Below, in pieces: positions 43,603 through 53,645 of a stretch of 64,000 bases of DNA; positions within the stretch are counted from its first letter, which is position 1; each line of letters opens with the position of its first letter. The notes beneath the pieces were generated by a model. It saw nothing but the letters and a program-made list of their open reading frames with translations, was not told the origin of the DNA and made no database searches. The stretch lies in contig NZ_FQYY01000004.1 of the NCBI RefSeq assembly GCF_900141885.1, positions 125,277-189,276 of the forward strand. The letters run 5' to 3'. The translations under genes were made by a program, and so were the position numbers. The stretch is from Mesonia phycicola (GTDB taxonomy: Bacteria; Bacteroidota; Bacteroidia; Flavobacteriales; Flavobacteriaceae).

Positions 43603-44937
43603 ATGAATCCGCTTCAGGCCATTTCACCAATAGACGGAAGATATGCTTCCAAAACCAAGAATCTTGTTCCATTTTTTAGTGAAGAAGCCCTTATTAAATA
43701 CAGAGTTAAAGTAGAAATTGAATACTTTATTGCTCTTTGTGAATTACCATTACCTCAACTAGAAAAAGTAGATGCCTCTTATTTTCCTAAACTAAGAGAG
43801 ATTTATGAAAAATTTTCTACAGAAGATGCACAAGCAGTAAAAGACATAGAAGCCGTAACTAACCATGATGTAAAAGCGGTAGAGTATTTTATTAAAAAAG
43901 AAATGGATGAGCTTGGTTTAACCGAGAGCAAAGAATTTATTCATTTTGGCTTAACTTCTCAAGATATTAATAACACCTCTGTACCTTTAAGTTTAAAAGA
44001 TGCTATAGAGCAAGTTTATTATCCTCTATTAAATGAGGTGTTAGACAAGCTAAAAGAAATGGCAGAAGACTGGAAAGAGATTCCGTTACTTGCTAGAACA
44101 CACGGTCAACCAGCCTCTCCTACTCGCTTAGGTAAGGAAATTGATGTTTTTGTAGTAAGACTAGAAGAACAAATAAAAACTTTAGTAAACACTCCAACTG
44201 CAGCTAAATTTGGAGGAGCAACAGGAAATTACAACGCACATAAAGTAGCTTACCCATCTATAGATTGGAAAGCATTTGGAACTAAATTTGTAGAAAGTTT
44301 AGGGATGAAACACTCTTTCCCTACTACTCAAATTGAACATTACGATTATATGGCTGCCGCTTTTGATGCTTTAAAACGTATTAATACCATTTTAATTGAT
44401 TTAGACAGAGATGTATGGACATACGTTTCTATGGATTATTTTAAGCAAAAAATTAAAAAAGGAGAAGTTGGTTCTTCTGCAATGCCACATAAAGTAAACC
44501 CTATTGATTTTGAAAATAGTGAAGGTAACTTAGGAGTTGCAAACGCTTTGTTTGAACACTTGGCAGCAAAATTACCTGTGAGTCGTTTACAACGTGATCT
44601 TACAGATAGTACGGTTTTAAGAACCATTGGTATGCCATTAGGACATACAATTATTGCTTTTCAATCTACATTAAAGGGATTAAACAAATTATTACTAAAT
44701 GAAGATAAACTTCACCAAGATTTAGAAAATAACTGGGCTGTTGTTGCTGAAGCGATACAAACTATTCTGCGTCGTGAGGCTTATCCAAATCCTTATGAAG
44801 CTTTAAAAGGTTTAACCAGAACCAATGAGAAAATTACTGCAAAAAGTATTGCAGATTTTATTGAAACTTTAGATGTTTCTGAAGAAATAAAAGCAGAATT
44901 AAAAGTAATTACTCCGCAGAATTATACGGGGATTTAA
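43603..44937 (+). CDS. purB: Adenylosuccinate lyase
   Basis: 444 residues. AISPIDGRYASKTKNLVPFF at the start, the signature GSSAMPHKVNPIDFEN, LLARTHGQPASPTRLGKE and HFGLTSQDINNTSVP are typical. It acts twice in purine synthesis (SAICAR to AICAR, adenylosuccinate to AMP). A terminator follows. Confidence 0.97.
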   Translation: MNPLQAISPIDGRYASKTKNLVPFFSEEALIKYRVKVEIEYFIALCELPLPQLEKVDASYFPKLREIYEKFSTEDAQAVKDIEAVTNHDVKAVEYFIKKEMDELGLTESKEFIHFGLTSQDINNTSVPLSLKDAIEQVYYPLLNEVLDKLKEMAEDWKEIPLLARTHGQPASPTRLGKEIDVFVVRLEEQIKTLVNTPTAAKFGGATGNYNAHKVAYPSIDWKAFGTKFVESLGMKHSFPTTQIEHYDYMAAAFDALKRINTILIDLDRDVWTYVSMDYFKQKIKKGEVGSSAMPHKVNPIDFENSEGNLGVANALFEHLAAKLPVSRLQRDLTDSTVLRTIGMPLGHTIIAFQSTLKGLNKLLLNEDKLHQDLENNWAVVAEAIQTILRREAYPNPYEALKGLTRTNEKITAKSIADFIETLDVSEEIKAELKVITPQNYTGI

Positions 44938-44959
44938 AAATTCTTCATTAAATTAATAT

Positions 44960-44999
44960 AAAAGCTCGAAGTTAATTAACTTCGAGCTTTTAATTTTTA
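44960..44999 (+). terminator. Terminator of purB
   Basis: Perfect palindrome AAAGCTCGAAGTTAA with TTAACTTCGAGCTTT (44961-44990) followed by a T-rich tract. Confidence 0.88.
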
Positions 45000-45001
45000 T
45001 T

Positions 45002-45565
45002 ATGAAATTTTACCAAGACGAAAATTTTGAAAATATAGATTTTACAACTCGCCATGAGTTAGCGGAATTTGATAATTGCAGTTTTAGTAATTGCAACTTT
45101 GGTAAAATGAATTTAACAGGCTATAACTTTTTAGAGTGTGATTTTACTACTTGTGACTTAAGTCTTGCTACCCTAACAGATACTAGCTTTAATCAGGCAA
45201 TTTTTAAAGATTGTAAACTACTAGGTTTACGTTTTGATGCTTGTAACGATTTTCTTTTTGCGGTTAATTTTATAAACTGTCAGCTGAATTTTTCTTCTTT
45301 CTTTCAACGAAAAATGAAAAACACCAATTTTAAAGATTGTAAATTAATAAGTGTAGATTTTACAGAAGCTAATCTAGAAAATAGCAATTTTGAGAATACA
45401 ACTTTAACCGATGCTATTTTTGATAGAACTAACCTTAGTAAATGTAATTTTACAACCGCACAAAACTTTCATATTCACCCAGAGCAAAATCAAATAAAAG
45501 CAGCCCATTTTGCTAAAGATAACCTCAGCGGACTGCTTTTAAGTTATGGATTGAAGATTAGTTAG
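45002..45565 (+). CDS. Pentapeptide-repeat protein
   Basis: 187 residues built from A(D/N)LxX-type pentapeptides (FDNCSFSNCNFGKMNLTGYN, TNFKDCKLISVDFTEANLEN), giving a right-handed quadrilateral beta-helix. It resembles the Qnr/MfpA shape that mimics DNA at gyrase, but a role in quinolone resistance is not shown by sequence. The C-terminus (NLSGLLLSYGLKIS) is the source of the 65-base repeat found again at 49089-49153. Confidence 0.88.
   Translation: MKFYQDENFENIDFTTRHELAEFDNCSFSNCNFGKMNLTGYNFLECDFTTCDLSLATLTDTSFNQAIFKDCKLLGLRFDACNDFLFAVNFINCQLNFSSFFQRKMKNTNFKDCKLISVDFTEANLENSNFENTTLTDAIFDRTNLSKCNFTTAQNFHIHPEQNQIKAAHFAKDNLSGLLLSYGLKIS
45496..45560 (+). repeat. Direct repeat copy 1 (3' end of the pentapeptide gene)
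   Basis: 65 bases, identical at 64 positions to 49089-49153 (G at 45543, A in copy 2). It contains inverted 8-mers AAAAGCAG and CTGCTTTT. Coding here: it supplies the last residues of the pentapeptide protein. Confidence 0.95.
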
Positions 45566-45566
45566 T

Positions 45567-48500
45567 TTATTTTAAAATTTTAATTGTTTTATAGTTATTA
45601 TCCATCAAAATTTTAGCAATATAAACTCCTGTAGATAAACTAGAAATATCTATTTCAGGATTATTACTATTTATATTTTTAGATATAACTTTCTTTCCTG
45701 TTAAATCATAAATCTGAATATTTTCTATAAATTGATCTGAATCTAAACTTAACTTACTACTATCATTATAATAAGTAAAGTTTGATGATTCAAAATCATT
45801 TACATTTAAGGTAGATGATTTAAAATGCCAAGTTTCAACAGTTCCGTTATACTGATTATTACCATCTAATGGTATTACTTGCCAGTAATAATCTGTATTA
45901 TGATCTAAGTAAATTTTCTTGCTATTGGTACTAACTACTTCAGATACTATATTAAAATTGGTGGCAGATGTACCTAAATTAAACATAAACTCTTCTTGAC
46001 TATTATCAAGACAAATTAAATCAGATTCAGGCGTCCATTGGAAAATGTAAAAATACTCTGTTTTACCGTTTACAGTTTCTTCAGATAAAGTAACTGCCGT
46101 ATTATTATTACTTGGTACCGGGGTTGAAGAAGGTTTAAGACCCGAAATCACACTCAAATCTACTGGTAATATGGTATTACAAACTACAAAAGTATCAGAT
46201 ATACTAGCATATATAGTTTGCGCAAAAGCTGTTATGTTAGTATAATTACCCGTTAAAGAATTTTGTTGAGCCTGAGCATCTGCTTGAGTTAAATAATATT
46301 CTATTTGATAATTCCCTTGTAAGGTGGTGTTAATTTGACTCGTAATTAAGCTTAAATCAAAACTATAAAACCCATCTGCAGGATTATCATCATCACAAAC
46401 TTCATACGATATACTTGTAGTGTAATTTACCAATTGATGCTCTTTTACTTGAAAGCTCTCTATGTAACTACAAGAATTAGTATTTGAATTTAATTTTATA
46501 TAGATAGTTTGATTAGAATTTAATAAAGAATATTGATTTGGTAATGCTATACTATTTGTTCCGCTATTTGCATCAGCTAAATTTTCATAATATTCAATCT
46601 GAAAATCATTAGCATTAAGTCCCATTAGTATTTCGGTTTCATTTACAGTTAAATCTACAACTGGTGAGTTAGAAAAACTATCACAATAGTTAATATCAGA
46701 AATTGAAAAAGTATGAGGTACAGGTGGAGTCAAAGTAAATGATATCACATCATAACAATCGGTTAAACTAGAAATCCCTAACGTAGTATAATCATATTCT
46801 AATCTTGCATAAAGCGTAGTATTTGCTGTAATAGAACTTATATCATATATCGTAGGATTAGAAATTAAATCTGTACTTACTTGATCTATTGCACCTGTTT
46901 CTGTAGTATAATAGGTTATTGTGTAATTTGAAGCAGCTTGTCCATTCAAAATATCAGATTCTGCAGTTGTCAAATCTACCGTGTTACTATTCAAGCAAGG
47001 AATAACATCTGTAGGACATCCCGAAATAGGACAAGATTTTAAATTAACAATGCTTGTTATTGCTGGACCTAATACAGTTGTTGCTCCTGCATTACAAGTA
47101 GATTGATAGTCTAAATAAGAAATTATTTCTGCATCTCCGTATAATGTTGCAGAAAGATCTGATTGATTTATATTATAAATTAGTTGATTTGAAGTGGTTT
47201 GAGTAGGATTTACAGTACCTACTAAACTACCGTTATTATATATTTCAAGACTAGAAGAATTTATAGTACTAGATACAGGAAGCTCATAATCTACTGTAAC
47301 TGCTATAGGAAATGTAGGATTTAAAATATCTAAACTTGAAGAAGTACAATCATAGGTTAACCCTCCACTGTTATTATTTAATGAAGAACAAGAGTTATAG
47401 GTTGCTGATGTAGAAGTAACCTCTGCATTTGTATAAGCAAACAAAGAAGAACTAGTATTAACTCCAGCACTATCTCCAACATATAAATTATCTAAATATA
47501 TATAACTATAATGACCACTATAACCACAACTAGAAGCAATTACCTGTAAAGAAACAGCTTCTCCTTCAAAATTAGAAGTATCTATAATTAATTGACTCCA
47601 GTCTATATAACCATAAGGCGTATAAGCTGATGTAGGAAAGCTTGCATATGGCAAAACAACACTACTACAATCAAACATATCTACACTTAGACATTCTTCT
47701 ATTTTATCTCCACAAGAATTTTCTATTAAAATTTTATAGTATGCCTCTATACCGGCATGCCCCGATGGGTTTTGAAAGACTCCTGCAAAATCTAGCTTAA
47801 ATACTTCTCCTGCTATAAAATCTTTTTGCAACCCAACATACGCTGATGTTCTCACATCATTTAATCTTATAGCGGATTCTGAGCAAACATTACCTAATGG
47901 GCTAACCCTACTTAAAGAATATCCATATTGTAATAAATGATTATCATAACCTTCTGTTACAATCGAAACCAAACTATTTGTATCGTTAATGGTTGCGCTC
48001 AAAGAAACAGAAGTAGAAGAAGAAAATAAATCTGGAGAACTACAAGTTTTTTGAATTGAAGCCCCTTGAAAGAAACTGAAATTTGTAAAATCGTTAGACT
48101 CTAAACTACTATTTTCAAAACAAGCATTATTTACTTCACTAACCGTAATAGAGGCTAAACTACTTTCACAACCCCCAATAGTTTGACTTACATAATAAAC
48201 ACCTCCATTTACTAACAACTCCGTACTTGGGTCAGTAACGACTAAAGTTCCTAATGAGTCTTGGTACCAAGTTAAATTCTCCCCACAAGCTTCTAGATCT
48301 GCAACACTCGCAGCGTTATATGTTATACCTGCATCTATCCAAGCTTGATTACAAAATGATTGTATAGGCTCTACAATTGGTGCAGTAACAGTATTTATAC
48401 CTAATAATACTGGTAACAAACTACAACTACTACCAAAACTAGCATATAATGTATCATTAGCACTAACTGGATCTGTAGATGATAAAGAAATAGTACCTGC

Positions 48501-48977
48501 AGCATCTGAAAAAAAGTTAATTTGACTATTCGTGTAATTTAGAAAAGATAAATCTGCTACAGTATAATTTGTTCCAGAACATAAAATATCTAGAGCCAAC
48601 CCATCTGTATAAAGATTAAATTCGGTAGTAAATTCTTGTGTACAACCAGTTTGCGTATAAGTTGCTGTATTGTTATAAACCTCATAAGATGTTGAACTAA
48701 GAAAATATACTTCTGTAACTGCAGTATTAACTGTGTACGGTATTGTACAACTACTGTCTATATATAAATTTTGTATGTTAGACCAAATAGCAGTCTGTTT
48801 TACTCCGTTAGAATCTTGAATAGATAATTCTGTAATTACAGAAGAACTAATAAAATATGCGTCAGCTTCATTACAAATTGACTGGGTTAAAGATAATGGT
48901 AATTGATTGCAAACTTGAGAATGACTACAAATGGATAATAATATTGCAATAAATACTAAGTAGTAATTGTTTTTCAT
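45567..48977 (-). CDS. Large secreted protein with T9SS type A sorting domain
   Basis: 1136 residues from the ATG at 48975-48977. A signal peptide (MKNNYYLVFIAILLSICSHSQ) is followed by a long Ser/Thr/Asn-rich series of immunoglobulin-like segments with scattered Cys. The C-terminal ~75 residues form the type A sorting domain: IENIQIYDLTGKKVISKNI and STGVYIAKIL, ending KTIKILK. It is expected to cross the outer membrane through T9SS and be anchored or released. An upstream in-frame ATG at 48992 would add five residues. The gene sits between the two copies of the 65-base direct repeat. Confidence 0.92.
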   Translation of the reverse strand: MKNNYYLVFIAILLSICSHSQVCNQLPLSLTQSICNEADAYFISSSVITELSIQDSNGVKQTAIWSNIQNLYIDSSCTIPYTVNTAVTEVYFLSSTSYEVYNNTATYTQTGCTQEFTTEFNLYTDGLALDILCSGTNYTVADLSFLNYTNSQINFFSDAAGTISLSSTDPVSANDTLYASFGSSCSLLPVLLGINTVTAPIVEPIQSFCNQAWIDAGITYNAASVADLEACGENLTWYQDSLGTLVVTDPSTELLVNGGVYYVSQTIGGCESSLASITVSEVNNACFENSSLESNDFTNFSFFQGASIQKTCSSPDLFSSSTSVSLSATINDTNSLVSIVTEGYDNHLLQYGYSLSRVSPLGNVCSESAIRLNDVRTSAYVGLQKDFIAGEVFKLDFAGVFQNPSGHAGIEAYYKILIENSCGDKIEECLSVDMFDCSSVVLPYASFPTSAYTPYGYIDWSQLIIDTSNFEGEAVSLQVIASSCGYSGHYSYIYLDNLYVGDSAGVNTSSSLFAYTNAEVTSTSATYNSCSSLNNNSGGLTYDCTSSSLDILNPTFPIAVTVDYELPVSSTINSSSLEIYNNGSLVGTVNPTQTTSNQLIYNINQSDLSATLYGDAEIISYLDYQSTCNAGATTVLGPAITSIVNLKSCPISGCPTDVIPCLNSNTVDLTTAESDILNGQAASNYTITYYTTETGAIDQVSTDLISNPTIYDISSITANTTLYARLEYDYTTLGISSLTDCYDVISFTLTPPVPHTFSISDINYCDSFSNSPVVDLTVNETEILMGLNANDFQIEYYENLADANSGTNSIALPNQYSLLNSNQTIYIKLNSNTNSCSYIESFQVKEHQLVNYTTSISYEVCDDDNPADGFYSFDLSLITSQINTTLQGNYQIEYYLTQADAQAQQNSLTGNYTNITAFAQTIYASISDTFVVCNTILPVDLSVISGLKPSSTPVPSNNNTAVTLSEETVNGKTEYFYIFQWTPESDLICLDNSQEEFMFNLGTSATNFNIVSEVVSTNSKKIYLDHNTDYYWQVIPLDGNNQYNGTVETWHFKSSTLNVNDFESSNFTYYNDSSKLSLDSDQFIENIQIYDLTGKKVISKNINSNNPEIDISSLSTGVYIAKILMDNNYKTIKILK

Positions 48978-49088
48978 ATAGCTAAGTTCCATAAGTTAAG
49001 TAGCATAAATATATAAAAAAATTAACATTTTATTAGTTTATTACATACACACATTATTTTTGAACTAAGCATTAATAATTTTCATAAA

Positions 49089-49153
49089 AAAAGCAGCCCA
49101 TTTTGCTAAAGATAACCTCAGCGGACTGCTTTTAAATTATGGATTGAAGATTA
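49089..49153 (+). repeat. Direct repeat copy 2
   Basis: Same 65 bases as 45496-45560 apart from one position. In the coding phase of the pentapeptide gene it reads on to a TAA at 49156-49158, giving an ending ...GLKIK instead of ...GLKIS. On the minus strand the hairpin AAAAGCAG/CTGCTTTT with a T7 run may serve as terminator for the GlmU-family gene. Confidence 0.95.
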
Positions 49154-49164
49154 AATAATGACTT

Positions 49165-50337
49165 TTAGCTTCTTCTAAATTTTGAAGTTTCTTCAAAAAC
49201 ATACTCCAAGATGCCTTTGTCTTCTTCTGTAAGTTCTATATCTCTGCGTTCCATGACTTTTTCTGCCACTTCAAAAGCTTTATTGGTTTTATAAGTAGTA
49301 ACTCCGCTACTGCCTCCCCAACTAAAACTTGGTACAAAATTTCTAGGGAAACCTGCACCAAAAATATTTGCGCTTACCCCTACTACCGTTCCTGTATTAA
49401 ACATTGTATTTATTCCGCATTTAGAATGATCTCCCATCATTAAACCGCAAAATTGTAATCCTGTTCTTGCAAAGCCTTCTGTCTCATAACTCCACAATCT
49501 TACCTCTGCATAATTATTTTTTAGGTTTGAATTATTGGTATCTGCTCCCAAATTACACCATTCACCTAATACAGAGTTTCCTAAGAAACCATCGTGGCCT
49601 TTATTAGAATAACCGAAAATCACAGAATTATTTACTTCTCCTCCTACTTTACTATGCGGCCCTACTGTGGTTGGCCCATAAATCTTAGCTCCCATCTTTA
49701 AAGTTGCGTTTTCACAAAGTGCAAATGGCCCTCTAACTATAGAACCTTCCATCACCTCTGCATCTTTACCAATATAAATAGGACCGTTAGTTGCGTTTAA
49801 TGAAGCTATGGTCAATTTTGCTCCTTCTTCTACAAAAATTCTATCTTTATTTACACAGAAAACAGAATCTGGAATAGGCTCTGATTCTCTATCTTTTGTT
49901 AACCAATAAAAGTCTTGCTCAATTGCTTCTCCGTTTTTAGAGAAAATATCCCAAGTGTTTTCTATAAATAATGGCTCTTCAGCAACTTCTATGGTATCAA
50001 AATTTTCTAAATCTACTTCTTCTCCTTCCGCAGTAAAAAAAGCAACATAAGTATCTTGATGAACAATAACTTGGTTAGTCTTTAAATTTTTTATTTGCTG
50101 AAGTAAACTTTCTGAAGGAAAATAAGCTCCGTTAATCATTACATTATTTTCTAATTCTACCATTGGCCATTTTTCAGATAAATATTCTTCTGTAATAGTG
50201 GTAGTTGTACTTTCTAGCAAAAGTTCCCATTTTTCACGAATGGTTAAAATACCTACTCTAATATCTGCAACTGGTCGAGTAAATGTAAATGGTAAAAGCT
50301 TATTTCTAGCGTCTCCGTCAAAGAGTATATAATTCAT
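49165..50337 (-). CDS. GlmU-family sugar nucleotidyltransferase
   Basis: 390 residues. The N-terminal nucleotidyltransferase-like part (FDGDARNKLLPFTFTRPVADIRVGILTIREKWE) is followed by left-handed beta-helix hexapeptide repeats (IVRGPFALCENATLKMGAKIYG). This Bacteroidota family resembles GlmU/RmlA-type proteins. The substrate is not known, and the GlmU name does not imply UDP-GlcNAc synthesis. It ends 7 bases from repeat copy 2. Confidence 0.88.
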   Translation of the reverse strand: MNYILFDGDARNKLLPFTFTRPVADIRVGILTIREKWELLLESTTTTITEEYLSEKWPMVELENNVMINGAYFPSESLLQQIKNLKTNQVIVHQDTYVAFFTAEGEEVDLENFDTIEVAEEPLFIENTWDIFSKNGEAIEQDFYWLTKDRESEPIPDSVFCVNKDRIFVEEGAKLTIASLNATNGPIYIGKDAEVMEGSIVRGPFALCENATLKMGAKIYGPTTVGPHSKVGGEVNNSVIFGYSNKGHDGFLGNSVLGEWCNLGADTNNSNLKNNYAEVRLWSYETEGFARTGLQFCGLMMGDHSKCGINTMFNTGTVVGVSANIFGAGFPRNFVPSFSWGGSSGVTTYKTNKAFEVAEKVMERRDIELTEEDKGILEYVFEETSKFRRS

Positions 50338-50380
50338 TAGATTTAATTTTGGTAGCTAATTTAAAAAGTAATAAGTAAGA

Positions 50381-50836
50381 TTAGTGTTTACAAGCTTCTT
50401 TTTTTCTAGTATCTACAATAGAAAATATTTTCCATCCTTTTTTGGTAGAAATAAGTTGAAAGTTATTTACCCCACAATGGCTTAATTCTTTATTTAAATA
50501 AAACTCATAAGGCATCCATACCGAAGCTAAACAATTATCTTGTTCTACAGAATAAAAACCTAATCTTTCTTCAAACTTAACATCTTCAGGTATATTTTTT
50601 AAATCTGAAAGAAATTCTTTAAAAACTCCCGCATTTAGTTTTGTTACCCCTTCTTTTGTTTTACCTATGTATTTTATCTGTATATCTTTATAAGCCAAAC
50701 TTCTTAACATAGTGGTGTCTTGCTGATGAAAAGCCACAAAAAAGTCTTCAATTATTTTTTCTGGTGATGTTAATGAGCTTTGTGAAAAGCCTAAAAAAGT
50801 GGACATAAAAATGAATAAAATAAAAAATAATCTCAT
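50381..50836 (-). CDS. NTF2-like exported protein
   Basis: 151 residues: a signal peptide (MRLFFILFIFMSTFLGFS), then an NTF2/SnoaL-type alpha+beta barrel (SPEKIIEDFFVAFHQQDTTMLRSL, NFQLISTKKGWKIFSIVDTRK). The function is unknown. It is probably cotranscribed with the GlmU-family gene (43 bases apart). Confidence 0.8.
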   Translation of the reverse strand: MRLFFILFIFMSTFLGFSQSSLTSPEKIIEDFFVAFHQQDTTMLRSLAYKDIQIKYIGKTKEGVTKLNAGVFKEFLSDLKNIPEDVKFEERLGFYSVEQDNCLASVWMPYEFYLNKELSHCGVNNFQLISTKKGWKIFSIVDTRKKEACKH

Positions 50837-50899
50837 CTAAATAATCTTTTGAGGTTGGTATACTAATTTAGTACTTTTACTCTAACAAAAAACAAGAAA

Positions 50900-51718
50900 A
50901 TGTCAGTAGCAAAAAAACAATATAAAAGAGTTACCGTAAAATCTTTAGTAGAAATGAAATCTCGTGGAGAAAAAATTTCTATGCTTACTGCTTATGATTA
51001 TACTATGGCAAGTATTGTAGATGGTGCTGGTATAGATGTAATTTTAGTGGGAGACTCTGCCGCAAATACTATGGCAGGACACGAGACTACATTACCAATG
51101 ACGCTTGACCACATGATTTACCACGCTACTTCTGTGGTAAGAGCTATTACCAGAGCTTTAGTAGTAGTAGATTTACCTTTTGGGACCTACCAAAGTGACC
51201 CTAAAGAAGCCTTACGTTCTGCTATAAGAATAATGAAAGAAAGCGGCGGTCATGCTTTAAAACTAGAAGGTGGTAAAGAAATTAAAGATTCTATTAAAAA
51301 GATTTTAAATGCAGGTATCCCTGTAATGGGGCATTTAGGTTTAACGCCACAATCTATTTATAAATTTGGAACGTATACTGTACGTGCAAAAGAAGAACAA
51401 GAGGCTCTTAAATTAAAAGAAGACGCTAAATTATTAGAAAAACTTGGTTGTTTTGCTATTGTGTTAGAAAAAGTACCTGCACAACTAGCTAAAGAAGTAG
51501 CAGAAAGCATTTCTATACCTGTAATTGGTATTGGTGCTGGTAATGGTGTAGACGGACAAGTACTTGTTATACATGATATGTTAGGAATGACTAAAGAATT
51601 TAATCCTCGTTTTTTACGTAGGTATTTAGATTTGCATACAGAAATGACAAATGCTTTTGAAGCTTACCATAAAGATGTGAAATCTGGTGATTTTCCTAAT
51701 GAAAATGAACAGTACTAA
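50900..51718 (+). CDS. panB: 3-methyl-2-oxobutanoate hydroxymethyltransferase
   Basis: 272 residues. [31 protein letters not shown] is the Mg/ketoacid site, with ALKLEGG and MGHLGLTPQ. It makes ketopantoate from ketoisovalerate and methylene-tetrahydrofolate in pantothenate and CoA synthesis. The length is typical. A terminator follows, so the next gene is likely separate. Confidence 0.96.
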   Translation: MSVAKKQYKRVTVKSLVEMKSRGEKISMLTAYDYTMASIVDGAGIDVILVGDSAANTMAGHETTLPMTLDHMIYHATSVVRAITRALVVVDLPFGTYQSDPKEALRSAIRIMKESGGHALKLEGGKEIKDSIKKILNAGIPVMGHLGLTPQSIYKFGTYTVRAKEEQEALKLKEDAKLLEKLGCFAIVLEKVPAQLAKEVAESISIPVIGIGAGNGVDGQVLVIHDMLGMTKEFNPRFLRRYLDLHTEMTNAFEAYHKDVKSGDFPNENEQY

Positions 51719-51740
51719 TAATATTTATAAATTTTAATCT

Positions 51741-51773
51741 CTATCCCGTTATATTACTAACGGGATAGTTTTC
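51741..51773 (+). terminator. Terminator of panB
   Basis: CTATCCCGTTA (51741-51751) with TAACGGGATAG (51758-51768), then TTTTC: an 11-bp perfect stem. Confidence 0.85.
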
Positions 51774-51813
51774 TTATAATAACAAATCTTTAATTACCTC
51801 TCAAAATATTATA

Positions 51814-52920
51814 TTGAAGATAGATTCTAAAATACGTTACTTTTTAGCTATTAATAATAGCGCGTTTTTAGTTGCAATATTACTTTCTTTTCATTTATGG
51901 GTTACTAATAGAGAGTTTCCTTTGGTTCCTTTACTAAATGGTTTCCCTGCAATTAACACCTCTGTTAGTTACTTTATTTTTGGCATATTTGTTTGTTTAC
52001 TTATTTGGCAAACTTTACAACCAAAACCCATAATTACTGCTTTATTCCTTTCTATTTTGGGCTTTTTATTGGTACAAGACCAAATGCGCTGGCAACCTTG
52101 GGTTTATATTCATAGTATATTTTTAATTCCATTTTTATTTAAAAATAAAAAGTCTTCTACCTTCATTCAATTTTATGCACTTATTCTTATCGGAATTTAT
52201 TTTTGGAGCGGTTTTCATAAGTTCAATATTTATTTTGTAGATAATATTTTCCCCTCTTTCACTCGTAATTTTGGTTTTGATTTTCCAGGATACAGGTATT
52301 TTGCATATGCTATTCCAATTATAGAAATTGTAATTGCTGTTGGTTTACTTTTAAAAAAAACAAGAAAATTAGCTTTTACCTTAGCTTTAATAACTCACTT
52401 AATTATTGTGTGTTGGGTAAACCCTTGGAACGGAAATTCAAATTTCATTATAATTCCGTGGAATATAGCTATGATATTATGGGGATATTTCTGTTTTATA
52501 AAACACGAAGACACCTTACAACAAATTCATTTAAAAAGTAAATTAAACCTTATTGCAATAGCTATTGTTATACTGCCTATTTTAAACACATTTGGTTTGT
52601 GGCCGTACTATTTTTCTTTCAATTTATATTCAGGAAAAGGAAATACGCTTTACATTACGGTTTCTGAAGAAGATTATTTTCAGCAAAGTGAGAGTTTCAA
52701 AAATTCTTGCGCCTCTTTAATAAACTTTTCAAACAAAAACACCATTAACTTAGATAAATGGTCTTTTCAAGATTTAAATGTTCCGGTACCTGCAGAAACA
52801 AGAATACATCAATATATAATTACATACTTTTGTAAAAATAATGTAGATGCAACATTTGTTAGTTTAGATAGAAATTTAGTTCTTTCTACAGCTATATCAT
52901 CTAATTGCCAATCATTTTAA
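51814..52920 (+). CDS. Polytopic membrane protein, HTTM/DoxX-like
   Basis: 368 residues with about eight hydrophobic helices, then an extracytoplasmic C-terminal domain of ~90 residues. Loop motifs such as WQPWVYIHSIFLIPFLF and YFWSGFHKFN resemble the HTTM-type region of DoxX/vitamin-K carboxylase-like membrane proteins. The start is TTG at 51814, since no ATG or GTG is available upstream of the first helix. The function is unknown. Confidence 0.68.
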   Translation: MKIDSKIRYFLAINNSAFLVAILLSFHLWVTNREFPLVPLLNGFPAINTSVSYFIFGIFVCLLIWQTLQPKPIITALFLSILGFLLVQDQMRWQPWVYIHSIFLIPFLFKNKKSSTFIQFYALILIGIYFWSGFHKFNIYFVDNIFPSFTRNFGFDFPGYRYFAYAIPIIEIVIAVGLLLKKTRKLAFTLALITHLIIVCWVNPWNGNSNFIIIPWNIAMILWGYFCFIKHEDTLQQIHLKSKLNLIAIAIVILPILNTFGLWPYYFSFNLYSGKGNTLYITVSEEDYFQQSESFKNSCASLINFSNKNTINLDKWSFQDLNVPVPAETRIHQYIITYFCKNNVDATFVSLDRNLVLSTAISSNCQSF

Positions 52921-52943
52921 AACAACTTAATTAATTTATTCTC

Positions 52944-53645
52944 TTGAACAGTAAACAACATTCTCATAAAGATAATTTACAAGTTATATTTGAAGACAAC
53001 CACCTAATTGTAATTAATAAAAGGGCTGGAGATATAGTGCAAGGTGATAAAACGGGTGACCAACCACTTAGTGATGTTGTTAAAGACTTTTTAAAAGAAA
53101 AATATAACAAGCCTGGTAATGTGTATTTAGGGGTTGTACATAGATTAGATAGACCTACTACAGGTATTGTTCTTTTCTCTAAAACATCAAAAGCATTACC
53201 TCGTTTAAATAAAATGTTTGCAGAAAAGAAAACTGCAAAAACATATTGGGCATTGGTTAAAAATGAACCACCAAAAAAGAAAGATACTTTAGTGCATTAC
53301 TTAAAACGCAACCCGAAGCAAAATAAATCTTACGCACACAAAAATGAAGTGCCAGATAGTAAAAAAGCCATTTTACATTATCGTATTCTTAAAAAATTAG
53401 ATAATTATTATTTGTTAGAAATAGATTTAGAAACAGGCAGACACCACCAAATTAGAAGTCAATTATCTGCCATTGGCTGCCCAATTAAAGGCGATTTAAA
53501 ATATGGTTTTGATAGAAGCAATAAAGATGGAAGTATACATTTACACGCAAGAAATTTAGTTCTTACCCATCCTGTTTTAAAAGAAAAAATCACATTTACC
53601 GCCCCTCTACCTAATGAGCCTTTATGGAAGGCTTGCAAATTATAA
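52944..53645 (+). CDS. RluA-family pseudouridine synthase
   Basis: 233 residues. The active-site HRLDRPTTG has catalytic Asp69. DNHLIVINKRAGDIVQGD and the RHHQIRSQLSAIGCPIKGD block are diagnostic. There is no S4 domain, so it is a single-domain member. The target (rRNA or tRNA uridine) is not determined. Start TTG at 52944; the tail overlaps the convergent GDSL gene by 6 bases. Confidence 0.92.
   Translation: MNSKQHSHKDNLQVIFEDNHLIVINKRAGDIVQGDKTGDQPLSDVVKDFLKEKYNKPGNVYLGVVHRLDRPTTGIVLFSKTSKALPRLNKMFAEKKTAKTYWALVKNEPPKKKDTLVHYLKRNPKQNKSYAHKNEVPDSKKAILHYRILKKLDNYYLLEIDLETGRHHQIRSQLSAIGCPIKGDLKYGFDRSNKDGSIHLHARNLVLTHPVLKEKITFTAPLPNEPLWKACKL

Noticed and set aside
45002-45565. A qnr resistance gene
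   Set aside because: The pentapeptide architecture is similar, but nothing in the sequence shows gyrase protection.
49089-49158. A second pentapeptide-repeat gene
   Set aside because: Only the last 65 bases are present; upstream sequence shows no further homology.
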